The notes beneath the pieces are model-generated. The model saw only the letters and a program-made list of their open reading frames with translations. It made no database searches and had not been told where the DNA came from. Positions 1 through 10,109 of a stretch of DNA of 64,000 nucleotides are shown here, piece by piece; positions within the stretch are counted from its first letter, which is position 1, and the number at the start of each line of letters is the position of its first letter. The position numbers and the translations under genes were made by a program. This DNA is from Oncomelania hupensis (lineage: Eukaryota; Mollusca; Gastropoda; Littorinimorpha; Pomatiopsidae), in assembly GCA_036898135.1 (NCBI GenBank), contig CM072522.1, forward strand, positions 1,250,652 through 1,314,651. Reading direction: 5' to 3'.

Positions 1-61
<61 letters not shown>
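1..61. repeat. (ACT)n microsatellite
   Basis: Uninterrupted ACT triplets run from the first base of the window, so the array may extend beyond it. Confidence 0.98.
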
Positions 62-696
62 AGCTTCTGTGTAGCGCGATTCCCCACAGAGTGAGCCCAC
101 AAAGCGCTCTCCCAACACCTGCAAGCTAAAGAGAATGAAAGTAATGAAAAGTAGCAGATACAATGAAACATCAAGTTCTACAATATAAAAACAAGACTAT
201 AATAAATGATTAGTATTGTAAATCGAGGACATTCATCAAGCTATTGATGTGTATTTCTTGACATACAGCTGACAATCAGCATTTTCAAAATATTTTCCTG
301 CTGATTTTATGACAGCTTTTTCCTAAAGGACTAAAATGAAAATACGGATCGATTGATTATCTGAACTATCAAGCAAAAGTGATAAAAACCTGTTCAGCCC
401 ATTTTGTCGTTAAGTGCGCATAACGTTTTGATAATATCATGATTATAATTGACATCAGGGACCTTGACCTTTGAAAAACAACAAAGATCAAGGACACCAA
501 GGCTGAATGGTGGTTAAAGTAGACCTATCGGCATAGTAAAAAATACTCAAAAACGGTTCAGTCATTCTTGGGGTGTGGCAAAAAAGGTGTTTTGAATATA
601 TAAGCGAAATTCGGATTGTCGCAGCGACCGACTGACCGACCAACGGTCTGCTACATGTTGATTGTCATGAGTTGAGGTACATGTATGCCAAAAATA

Positions 697-701
<5 letters not shown>
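62..701. other. Non-coding AT-rich stretch
   Basis: I see no convincing coding exon, RNA gene or mobile-element protein here. A 'gaccttgacctt' motif near 467 resembles the dispersed 'tgaccttgacctt' repeat found near 9165 and 55340. Confidence 0.6.
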
Positions 702-781
<80 letters not shown>

Positions 782-1040
782 CGAGACAGACAGAGAGAGA
801 CGGAGACATAGACAGACAGACAGACAGAGAGAAATACACGCACGCAATCACGCACCCTTCCAATCACTCACACAAACGCATTCCCATGCACACAAACACA
901 CACACACACACACACAGACAGAGAGAAATACACGCACGCACTCACGCACCCTTACAATCACTCACACAAACGCACTCCCATGCACACAAACACACATACA
1001 CACACAAACGCACACACGCACACATACACATATTTTAGCA
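702..1040. repeat. (GA)n, (GACA)n and CA-rich compound microsatellite with a 94-bp tandem pair
   Basis: (GA)n runs from about 702 to 767 and grades into GACA and then CA-rich sequence. The CA-rich part holds two tandem units of about 94 bp. The landmark 'gaaatacacgcacgca' occurs at 831 and again at 925. The long open frames here are simple-sequence artefacts. Confidence 0.9.
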
Positions 1041-1490
1041 TCTACAAAATGCTATAACAAAATAAGCAATATTTCTACACAAAACATATACGAATTCGAC
1101 ACACAGCAACCAACCACAAGCAGACGACCAACCCTCGAGAAGAATATTCAAATATGGTGTAATGCACTGCATCCACACACACATTTTTCAGTATACAAAA
1201 TGTAAAAACAAAATAATCTATACATACTTAAAAAAAAATTAAATCATACAAATTTCATACACCACAACCAATCAAAACTTACCGAGACCAATTCTCGAAA
1301 AAAATTCACAATATCAATGGCTTGGTAGAAACAAAACAAATGTGAATGTACTGCTTCCACGTTTCTAGGTATACAAAATGCAATAACAAATAATCTATAC
1401 ACTGAAAAAAGATTCAATAATACAAATTCTATACACAACAACCAACCACAAGACCAATTCTTGAGAAAAATATACAGTAGCAATGGCTAT
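1041..1490. repeat. Degenerate tandem repeat, period roughly 150-180 bp
   Basis: Three diverged copies share a segment like 'acaaaatgcaataacaaa' (about 1046, 1195 and 1374). It is followed by AT-rich sequence, a 'caaccaaccacaag' segment and 'ccaattctcgagaa'-like sequence. Spacing is uneven, so the array is old. No protein signal is seen. Confidence 0.6.
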
Positions 1491-2394
1491 TAGTATATTT
1501 AGCCTTATTTTGAACTAAGAAAGAGTTTTAAAATAAACTCGAAAACTCGGTTTTATCTTCTATCTTTTTTCGCCAGTGGCAATGAGTGGGTAGAACAAAA
1601 ACAATTTGGACCACAACGACCACGTGTACTACGTGCGCCTCTGCTGTATTCTGAGCTCGTCTAATTTTAGAATTTTAGAAGCTATTGCCCGCAGCGGCAC
1701 AAGCACACGGAAAGGAGAGGGGGGCGGGAGGGGGGGGGGTTAGAATGCAAGCTGTTTTTTAAATGATGCACTCTTTAAATTATTAAATTACAATCACTTA
1801 ATTATTTAAATTATGAAAAATAAATTACATTCTCGTTTACTGTGGCTGTGAAAAATATAGTATGTAACTTTTATTATTTCATTGGGAATGTTGAAATCTG
1901 AGTATCATCTGTAGTAGACCTATATATAGGTCTACAGAACCGACGCCATGTACACATTGCTGAACAGAGCCAGACGGTATAGGCGCAGGAAATAATAAAT
2001 AACACAATTTGTTACAACCCCATTCAAGTCTTCAATTTTACGTCTGTTCACTTCAACGCAATATTATACAACGAAGAGCTTAAATAAATGAATACAATAC
2101 AAAACTAAAAACATAAAAACAAAACTTAACAATTTGTACAACTTTAACTCGATCAGTTGTCGTAATAAGACTAACAAGGTCAACTATAACAGGGCTCTAC
2201 AAAATCCATATCAACAGAGAAAATCATCTGGAATGAGAGCTAAGGCATCGGTCTTGCACTTTGATTTGTTAAGATGCAGGACGTATAATATAACATAAAC
2301 ACTTGAACAAGACACGTGATTGGAAATAACCTTACACACTAAACATCGAAGGTCATTTATATATGTACTAGTTTAAACTTTGCTAGGAGTGGTA
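1491..2394. other. Non-coding stretch
   Basis: No gene is supported. It contains a G-run near 1718-1740 and a perfect 22-bp palindrome at 1914-1935, listed separately. Confidence 0.6.
1914..1935. repeat. Perfect 22-bp palindrome
   Basis: Arms GTAGACC and GGTCTAC surround TATATATA, so the whole 22 bp equals its own reverse complement. The next base out on each side does not pair. Confidence 0.95.
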
Positions 2395-2604
2395 GTAATA
2401 GTAGTTGTGGTGGTGGTGGTATAGCAGCAACAGTAGTAGTAGTAGTAGTAGTAGTAGCAATAATAGCGGTAGTAGCAGCCGTCGTAGTCGTAATAGTAGT
2501 AGTGGTGATGGTGGTAGTAGCAGTATTAGTAGTGGTGGTAGTAGTAGCAGTATAGTAGTCGTCGTCGTTGTAGTAATAGTTGTTGTTGTTGTTTGTAGAT
2601 TATA
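2395..2604. repeat. (GTA)n/(GTT)n trinucleotide tract
   Basis: Imperfect GTA and GTT triplets with scattered substitutions. The tract abuts the 3' side of the minus-strand SINE and may be its tail. The poly-Ser and poly-Leu open frames here are artefacts of the triplets. Confidence 0.9.
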
Positions 2605-2782
2605 GTCACACGACACTTTCGCATATAGGTGACTACTGGGCCGATTTATACTGACACCAGCGGGCCAGTTGTTGGTAAAGGGGAAAATAATATGATCACA
2701 CGTTGACCAATCCGGGATTCGAACCAGCGACCTTTCGGTTACTAGCAAGACGCTCTTACCAACTGAGCTACCCGGCCCCACT
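2583..2782 (-). mobile_element. tRNA-derived SINE with tRNA-Thr-like head
   Basis: Read on the minus strand, bases from about 2779 to 2706 form a tRNA-like head. It has a D-arm 'tagctcagttggtaagagc', an anticodon-like loop CTAGTAA that would give AGT, and a T-arm 'ggttcgaatccc'. The anticodon and T stems have mismatches and the acceptor ends do not pair, so this is a SINE head rather than a tRNA gene. The body runs into the trinucleotide tract at 2395-2604. A related head lies on the plus strand at 59133. Confidence 0.75.
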
Positions 2783-2829
2783 GTAGTAATAGTAATAATT
2801 GTAACAGCAGAAATAGTGACGACAACCAT

Positions 2830-4370
2830 GTAGGAAATTAGCTTAGCGCAAAATAGATACCATCGAATGAAACTGGACGTTAATACAACAGTTATCTAAA
2901 AAGCAGCCAACACATGTCAAATTAACTTTCTTGAGACAGTCACACCCACAGTCCCACAAGATACCATCTGACAGACTTAGCGTTCCAAGACTAAATGGCA
3001 TACTTAAGTCAAACTGACCATAACCTTGTCTTCGTTAACTAGCCTACTTCCCTATGACCAAAGTCATTGAGACCCTATGTAGCCTAGACTCCGCGTAATC
3101 GTTATCGCATCTATCCTCCACTCGACGTCTGACACTCCTATTCCAGGATAATTATATGTGTCCGGTAACTAGGATAGGTGTGAAAACTATTCCAACTGAA
3201 ACCGTAAAATCCCGTATATGCGGGATTGACGAAAACGAGAGCTAAACGATTGGTCAGAAGACCACTAGGAACTCTTGCATATCTTTGGGGACCAAAAATC
3301 AGCTAGTCAGTCGCAAACGAACTGCCAAGCTGTGAGGGTCGACCAAAGGAACAAACTGCAGTGTCCGTCTATCTCCATCTCATCAAGAGAGTGCTAGAGA
3401 CGTAAAAGACGATGTCACGAGTCCCAGAGTCTACAAGTAAGATAACACTAGTAGTTTTGATATGTGTATGTTTATTGTATATTGATTGCCATGTATTGAT
3501 AATATGTTCTTGATATATATAGTTACAGAAACAGATTATTGTTTCTGAGACAGTATGCATGTGGATTGATGTATCTTAGCCTTAAGATTCGAATCGAATT
3601 GTGCATATGGGAACCCTGCAGGTGTCTGATGCTATAGACACTTTGCAGAGGAGACCGCACACTTATAGCTCGAGAATACTGTAGCCAGAGCTCCGACTTT
3701 TACAGGTCGGCCCTGGGATCATGTTTGTGGAGACGAACGCCTGACCGTCGCTCCCGTGGCACCAAAGGAGAACAATCAAGAGTCTACCTGGCCACGTCCG
3801 AACCCCACAGCTACAAGGGCGACCCGACTCACCGCCAGAATAGATAAGTCACCCGCAAATGAACTGAGTCCTACCCTCGAGAAAACTAGAACATTTAGAA
3901 AACTACGAACAGTGAAAATCGTAACCGCAGTTAGCAAATGATGAAGGAAACCTGCTAAAGAACTTTCCCAGCACGTTGAACTATACTACTTATTAATTTA
4001 CCGGTTAATGCAGAAATGTTAAAGTTTGTGTTGAATATATACAAAGTGAAATTACATACATACAACTGGTGTCATTCTATTTGTATTGTTGTGTAGCTAT
4101 TACTTTTCTTCTCTCGAGACATATTAATCTAGTCTTTTGATTAGTCATCACCGGTTCTCAAGGTGAGCCAAATGATACTAAAATTCCCGAGAACAAATAT
4201 AAATTTTATGTGACCAAAGTGCCGTGATCTGTCTCTCACACAACTTTCGGAATTCTGGTAAAAGAACGATCGATAGTGGTAGCACATCGTCCATCTATCA
4301 ATAAGTCTTACCCCCTAGTAAAATAAACGTATCTTTCCCAGAATATCATCACAATAATAGTAGTAGAAGT
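2830..4370. other. Non-coding stretch, no gene supported
   Basis: The segment near 3750-3945 has a short GC-richer open frame of 61 codons ending at 3941. It shows no family resemblance and no splice context. A small hairpin (8-bp arms 'cagaaaca'/'tgtttctg') lies at about 3526-3547. Confidence 0.5.
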
Positions 4371-4371
4371 A

Positions 4372-4384
4372 GTTGTCGTAAAAG

Positions 4385-4464
<80 letters not shown>

Positions 4465-4480
4465 GTAGTAGTAATAATAA

Positions 4481-4557
<77 letters not shown>

Positions 4558-4683
4558 AGTAATAATAGTAGTAGTAGTAGTGGTGGCGGTAGCAGTAGTA
4601 GCAGCAGCAGAAGTAGTAGTAGTAGTAGTAGTAGTAGACACTTTTATATAGAGGATATTATATAGTATAGTAGATAGAGGATA

Positions 4684-4755
<72 letters not shown>

Positions 4756-4757
4756 AC
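4372..4757. repeat. Compound trinucleotide arrays including an (AAT)n-(ATT)n inverted block
   Basis: (AAT)n at about 4388-4480 is followed at once by (ATT)n at about 4481-4555, so the two arrays are complementary and could fold into one long hairpin. (AGT)n arrays follow at about 4565-4636 and 4683-4757. Both AGT arrays end in the same sequence 'agtagacacttttatatag' (near 4632 and 4752), which points to a local duplication. Confidence 0.95.
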
Positions 4758-5171
4758 ACTTTTATATAGCGGAGATTTGTAACTCGATTTGGACATTTCA
4801 CAACAAACAGGGAAATAGCAATTGACATAATCTAATCCATATATTATACAAAAAGCCAACAAAGAAATCCCAACAATTGAAATCAAACGGAACACGCTTC
4901 TTTCTGTCTCAAAATAGAGGGCTGAGGGTATAGGGGAGGAGGGGGGCATGGCCGGATTTTTTGTTGTTGCAAAAATAACTAGGCTTAGTTCTGTTTCCTT
5001 GCAGAAGTTTCAATATGAATTTTGAAATGTCACTTTCACAAAAAGAAAATAATCACCCCACAACACATGTATGTAAAAGCAAAAACGCAACAAAGAAATA
5101 AAAATGCTACGTTTTTTGTAAAAAGAGGAGTCTGATTTCTTGACATCGTTATAGTCAAAATATTGTTTTCC
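4758..5171. other. Non-coding stretch
   Basis: AT-rich sequence with no supported gene. Confidence 0.5.
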
Positions 5172-5437
5172 TACCCTGTAACTCGAAAGTCGTTGTGGCA
5201 CCACAGATGATCGTTTAACCAGTGTACTCCATCTTTTTCTGCCCTCAGCAACCCTCATGGTTTCACTCAGTGCCATGCCAGTCCATTCTCGAATGTTGTC
5301 TTGCCACCTCTTTTTCTATCTCCCTCTTCGATCTCCCTCCTTGCACCGTGCCTTGCCGTATGGTCTTTGCACGGCCTGATGATCTGGTGACGTGGCCATG
5401 CCATCGGAGTTTTCGTTTCTTCACCACTGTGAGCATT
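5172..5437 (-). mobile_element. RTE-clade LINE, 3' fragment
   Basis: The minus strand encodes a diverged version of the C-terminal tail shared by all RTE copies in this window. Visible are 'TVVKKRKLRWHGHVTRSS', a basic GR-rich stretch and 'IREWTGL'-like remains. The 3' end 'cgagttacagggtagg' is at the left. There are several frame breaks, and only about 265 bp survive. Confidence 0.85.
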
Positions 5438-5977
5438 ATGTGTTTCATACACACAAAGCAACCAACAGACGTTATTTACGTAGACATACATATATGTCAA
5501 TTAAAGGTTTAATCTGGATTCATCATGTTCATTTTGAAAAAACAACAAAAACAACAATGTTCTTAAATAACGTATTACATAGCTAAAAAATATATGAACA
5601 AAAAGCAATCAAGATCGTTGGGTCAAAATACAATGTGGCCTAGTGCAGATGCAGTATTACTCGGTGAGTCCAATTCAGTTAGCATGCTGACATAAATAGC
5701 TGGGAGAACCGGAACCGGAAACAAACTGCTCTAACGATGTTCTCTTCCAATGTTTTGGTGAGCAGCGATTGCCATAAGCTTAATCCATAACTTTAATTTG
5801 TAAGCAACGATTACTATAAACCTAGTCCATAACCTTAATCTACAAGGTACCACAGATAAAACAACTTGCTTTTTATAATCGTTTAAAAACAAATACAATC
5901 AACATAATACCTTCAGTATTATAAAAAAAAGAAACCAGTTGAATGCAGAGACAAAAATGCCCATCCATCCACTCAGG
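5438..5977. other. Non-coding stretch
   Basis: No gene is supported between the RTE fragment and the minisatellite. Confidence 0.5.
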
Positions 5978-6380
5978 CCACACATTCCATATTCCATTTC
6001 TTTACCAGGCCACACATTCCACATTCCATTTCTTTATCAAGCCCCACATTCCATATTCCATTTCTTTATCAGACCACGCATTCCATATTCCATTTCTTTA
6101 TCAAGCCCCACATTCCATATTCCATTTCTTTATCAGACCACACATTCCACATTCCATTTCTTTATCAAGCCCCACATTCCATATTCCATTTCTTTATCAG
6201 ACCACGCATTCCATATTCCATTTCTTTATTAAGCCCCACATTCCATATTCCATTTCTTTATCAGACCACGCATTCCATATTCCATTTCTTTATCAGACCA
6301 CGCATTCCATATTCCATTTCTTTATCAGACCACGCATTCCATATTCCATTTGTTTATCAGGCCACGCATTTCGTATTCCA
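5978..6380. repeat. 32-bp minisatellite, about 12 copies
   Basis: The unit is close to 'ccacgcattccatattccat' plus 'ttctttatcaga'. Landmarks at 6266, 6298 and 6330 are exactly 32 bp apart. Because 32 is not a multiple of 3 and the unit has no stops, all plus frames stay open. The apparent 97- and 153-residue proteins are therefore artefacts. The array stops next to the 3' end of an RTE fragment. Confidence 0.95.
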
Positions 6381-6386
6381 TACTTG

Positions 6387-6540
6387 TCCTATCCTATCCC
6401 GTAACTCGGAGGTCGTAGGGGCACCAAAGATGATCGTTTAACCAGCGTACTCCATCTTTCCCTGTCCTCAGCAACCCTGATTGTTTCGCTCAGTGTCAAA
6501 CCGGTCCATTCACGAGTGTTGTCCTCCCACCTCTTTTTCG
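6387..6540 (-). mobile_element. RTE-clade LINE, 3' end fragment
   Basis: It begins at the left with 'cctatcctatcccgtaactc', the reverse complement of the (GGATA)n tail, and then reads into the conserved 3' coding end on the minus strand. It is truncated after about 150 bp. Confidence 0.9.
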
Positions 6541-7111
6541 GTTCAATATTTGTACATATTATTAAATCACAACATCATCACCTAATAGACATCAACCATA
6601 AGAATGAAAGAACATTGGAGATTAACGTCAACACCCACCATTGGCGATATGGCAGAGGGATAACCATCCCAGGGAGAGGGAGGGGGTAGGGACCTAAATC
6701 AACACTGAACCACAAGAGCAATCATACTGCTAAAATGGACAGTTAAAAATGGCCACTTTTTATCTTGCCCATCACGGGATTCGAACCTGGGTTCATCGGT
6801 GTGCCAGGCGAACGCTCTACCACTGAGACACGGCGGCGGGATCAACCGTAAGAGCTTCTACTTCAACATTGCAGCTCTTCCATAAAAGGAAAAAGCCTCA
6901 TTGTTAAGCTATATTACAAAGCTATAACATCGGGTGGACTGCTTCAAGCTCAGGCAACAATAATTGAAGTCACATAGTTAAAAGCCTTCATTTTAAAAAA
7001 AATATTAAGTAATAAATAAAATATGACATCTTTATAACAAACAAATCGATCCAAATCTGAATGAAAATTAGAACAATGTTAAAACAAACTTAAAGCCGTA
7101 TACAAGAATCA
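6541..7111. other. Non-coding stretch with one tRNA-like element
   Basis: Nothing else is supported apart from the tRNA-like sequence at 6764-6842. Confidence 0.5.
6764..6842 (-). mobile_element. tRNA-Gly-like SINE head or tRNA pseudogene
   Basis: The minus strand reads 'gtctcagtggtagagc' (D-arm), then a CTGGCAC loop, then 'aggttcgaatccc' (T-arm). The order and spacing resemble tRNA-Gly. The anticodon stem has several mismatches, so a functional tRNA is unlikely. Confidence 0.6.
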
Positions 7112-7214
7112 CACACCCACACACACACACACACACCCACACACACACACACACACACACCCACACACCCACACACACCCAACCCGCACACAAACACACA
7201 CACACACACACACA
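7112..7214. repeat. (CA)n microsatellite, left border of tandem unit 1
   Basis: CA repeats broken by CCC. The array ends exactly where the left inverted repeat of unit 1 begins. The same type of array sits between the two units and after unit 2. Confidence 0.95.
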
Positions 7215-7501
7215 TACGTTCAAAACTATAATAGTGGGTTTATGTTCAAAACAAGGCAAACTGGGTTCCATCCTTTCCCTTCATTACAGACCATTCCTAT
7301 TCACTCAACGGATACAATAGCCTCTGTTAAGGTTATCTGTCACAACCGTTTTCATTTTTGACAAAAACAAAAGGAGAAATTGCGCTATGAAATAGTGGGT
7401 TCATTTGATACCAGTGGGTTTTTACACATGCATATTGGACATCTGGGTTTCTGTGGAAAAACTGGGTTTATCACACACACGGACACAACCAAAACGTATA
7501 A

Positions 7502-8256
7502 ATGGCCAAGGTTGCATTTGCAAGATTTTCAGTACGTGAGTGCAGTACACTGACACTTTTAGTTTAATTCAACTAATGAAACAACTTTTACTATTGCTCA
7601 GAATTTCCTCTGATTTTGTTTTTATAATTTCAATTACAATATTTTCAGTTGATATATAGGCTACTGTATAGAATTAGAGCTGTTATTGAAGGATAGACTT
7701 TTGCCATTTACTTTAAGAACTGGGCGGTAGCTCAGTGGTTAAAGCATTGAACTGAGAACCGAAAGGTCTGAGGTTGTTACAGTGTACCTCTGGATAGGTC
7801 AGTGCATGACCCTCTTTTTCTCCCCATAGCCCAAAAAATAAATTATTAGCTGGTGTCAGTAAAAATCGAAAAGAAAAATTCGGCATTAACAAAACATTTT
7901 TGTCATATTTACTTTGCTTACATTTACTTTGTATTGTATGGTTTTAAAGTTTTTTTTTATTTGAATCCAGACTGGAAGATCTGCAAAAAAAAGATATCTT
8001 GTCGTTCTCAAATGTTAACTGTGGATAATTTTTTCATGTTCAATTTATTACTTTACTTCCAGATTTAAATCAAATCATTGAAGAAAAGGCAAGAAGGAGA
8101 AAGAAGAAAAAGTATGAGGAGTATGAAGAAGAATTAATAGAAAGAATGAGGAGAAGCGTGGAGAAAAAGCATAAAATCTCCAGAGGAAAAGAAAGAATGA
8201 GAAGGGTGGAAAAGTATACAAATCTTCATTGGAAAAGAAGAGGAATGGAAAAATAA
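7502..8256 (+). CDS. Candidate two-exon small gene, K/R/E-rich product (unit 1 copy)
   Basis: The second exon is the better-supported part. It follows an acceptor 'tttacttccag' and runs 8063-8256, encoding about 64 strongly charged residues beginning LNQIIEEKARRRKKKK and ending RRGMEK before TAA. It is open only in the phase that needs one base from an upstream exon. A possible first exon, 7502-7535, starts ATGGCCAAGG and ends one base into a codon at a good donor GTGAGT, so joining gives 75 residues in frame. A caveat is that a TATAAA at 7497-7502 overlaps this ATG, so the start may be wrong. In unit 2 the same exon has a 6-bp in-frame insertion and one Arg-to-Ile change. The predicted product is helical and highly basic. 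I do not recognise it. Confidence 0.3.
7718..7800 (+). mobile_element. tRNA-like SINE fragment (unit 1)
   Basis: 'gcggtagctcagtggttaa' is a D-arm followed by an anticodon-arm-like segment and 'aaaggtctgaggtt'. It lies in the intron of the plus-strand candidate gene and is shared with unit 2 at 13657. Confidence 0.55.
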
Positions 8257-9267
8257 AAAAGCAGAGAATTGGTAATGTAAAACAAACATATGAACAACAT
8301 AACACAGACATAATTTGTTAACATTTTTATTTTGAAAGTGTCTAGTAGAGCATAATTTGTATATATTATTATTACTTTTTTATCAACTTCATTTAGTTAA
8401 GTTTTACATAAATTGTTTATGGTTTCCCGTTACGTTAATATATTCTGAATAAGGATCAATTGAGTGCAACCACTTATAATTCGTTTTTTTTCCAGCACCT
8501 CAAAGGTATAATAAAACCATGTGAAGAGCAGAATATTATTATATAGTCATTAGTCTTGACATTGCTTTTTGATGAACAAGAACCCCGAGAATAACATACA
8601 AATATAATTTGGTACTTTGCCACGCTTTCTCTTAAGTTTAAGACAGAAATCTACTACATAACAAAACGGGCCTAAAAACTAGTCTACTCAATACAGAGCA
8701 GTAAATTTCCATTACTTAATGACAAGTAGCACCTCAAAAAGCTTTGAACATGATGAACACCATCAATCACTGGAAAGGCAAGTCCATATGACTCACATGC
8801 TCCTTATGGAACTCCCAATAAATAACACAAAAATGAGATGCCAGAAAAAAAAGTTAAATGATTGAAACGGTGGGTTTAAAATGCAAAGTAATACAAGCTT
8901 TGATATTTCGATGCTCTTGACCTTGACCTCCAGCTATAAATGCACTCATGTACGATAAAATAAACTACAGCAAAAGATTTTATTATTTTGGACATCTCCA
9001 ATGACCTTCACCTTGGAGCAAGGTTGACAAAATATGCATGTGCGTCTCATTGATACCTATCATGCATCAAACAATCTGAAGTTTAGTTAATATTAATAAC
9101 TTAGGATTAACAAGAAATTTTGTGGAAATTGACATAGCTTGACTAACATTTGTTGAACCTGTGACCTTGACCTTGAAGTGTAGTCATTCAATCACTGATA
9201 ATTTTCGAGGTCTCGTGTAATTAGCCACTTTAAAGTTTTGCACAGATGGAAGGCAGACAGACAGACA
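8257..9267. other. Non-coding part of unit 1
   Basis: AT-rich sequence between the two convergent genes. It holds the interspersed repeat at 8890-9262 and no coding signal that I can support. Confidence 0.5.
8890..9262. repeat. Interspersed repeat with 'tgaccttgacctt' motifs (unit 1)
   Basis: The segment from about 9163, 'tgaccttgaccttgaagtg', continues through a 'tcattca..cactgat' stretch and 'aggtctcgtg' to 'aagttttgcacagatgg' and ends in GACA repeats. It matches 55329-55505 in the same order with many changes. It is duplicated at 14879-15235. Confidence 0.65.
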
Positions 9268-9834
9268 ACATTAACTGAAGGTCCCGGGTTCAAGCCCTGG
9301 CCGGGCCATTGTGTTGTGTCCCTGGGAAAGACACTTTACTCCTGTTTTCCTTCTCCTTCGGATGAGAGTATAAACCGAGGTCTAGTCTGTGTCGCATGCA
9401 TTCCATCATAACGGACTTTAAAGATCCTGACGCTCATGTCCTAGACGGGTGAGTGCCGGGTGGCCTCGTGGCGCAGTGGATAAGTCGCCGGTTTCCTATG
9501 CCGAAGGTCGCGGGTTCGATTCCCGCAAGGGGCGAACATATGTGACTTAGGTACGAGACTATTGAGGTCACCGAGGGTTTTCTCCGGGCACTCCGGTTTC
9601 CTCCCTCCCTTCAATAATGGTACAGGACGCAGTCAATATAAAAATTTCAAAAATAAAAATTCGATTTTCTTTCCGCCTTCTAATAGCGATCTCCCTGCCT
9701 TTACACCACCTGTTTGAGTGATGGATGTGTGTTTGGTATGTGTGAGGGTGGATGAGACAGGTGAGCGTGTATGTTGGTATAGGTCGCCGCGCTTTGAGCC
9801 TGAATGATTTGGGGTAAGGCGCGTATAGCATCCT

Positions 9835-9884
<50 letters not shown>

Positions 9885-10088
9885 AAGAACACACCCAGCA
9901 TGCACTTGGTCCTTCTCCTCCATCCCTGGCTGCCCAGGATTGTGCTCAGTTGTCCGGGCGTCAGACCATGCGCCCAAAGGCGGCGGGTGGCGTCTCGGGC
10001 GGTTTGAGTTAGATCCTGTATCGGCCAGCGCCTTGATCCTTAGGCTAAGGCGCCTTACAAATGACGAACATTATTATTATTATTATTT
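9268..10088 (+). mobile_element. Nested SINE insertion present only in unit 1
   Basis: Unit 2 lacks this block and reads straight through at about 15235. The outer element starts with a T-arm 'gtcccgggttcaagccc' and a body 'ccctgggaaagacacttt'. Nested in it is a second SINE (about 9459-9837) with a tRNA-Arg-like head: D-arm 'ggcgcagtggataag', anticodon-like CCT, T-arm 'gggttcgattccc'. Its tail is (TTA)n at 9836-9882. The outer tail near 9985-10068 ('ggccagcgccttgatcc', 'gcgccttacaaatg') ends in (ATT)n. The insertion sits about 20 bp downstream of the minus-strand gene's stop codon. Confidence 0.8.
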
Positions 10089-10109
10089 AAACATGCAATT
10101 TTTTACTAT

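Noticed and set aside
672..1205. Plus-strand frame of 177 codons rich in Glu-Arg and Thr-His
   Set aside because: It is produced by (GA)n and (CA)n repeats; the start and composition carry no protein signal.
3756..3941. 61-codon plus-strand frame in a GC-richer patch
   Set aside because: It is too short, with no resemblance to a family and no neighbouring exon or element structure.
5978..6380. Possible CRISPR-like array
   Set aside because: The units are contiguous with no unique spacers, and the setting is animal DNA.
5939..6404. Frames of 97 and 153 codons with a repeated HSIFHF-type motif
   Set aside because: A stop-free 32-bp minisatellite keeps all plus frames open. The unit length is not a multiple of three and both frames show the same peptides.
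9466..9535. Possible functional tRNA-Arg gene
   Set aside because: D- and T-arms are good but the acceptor stem does not pair. The sequence continues into a SINE body with a triplet tail, and copies recur at 10818 and 15963.
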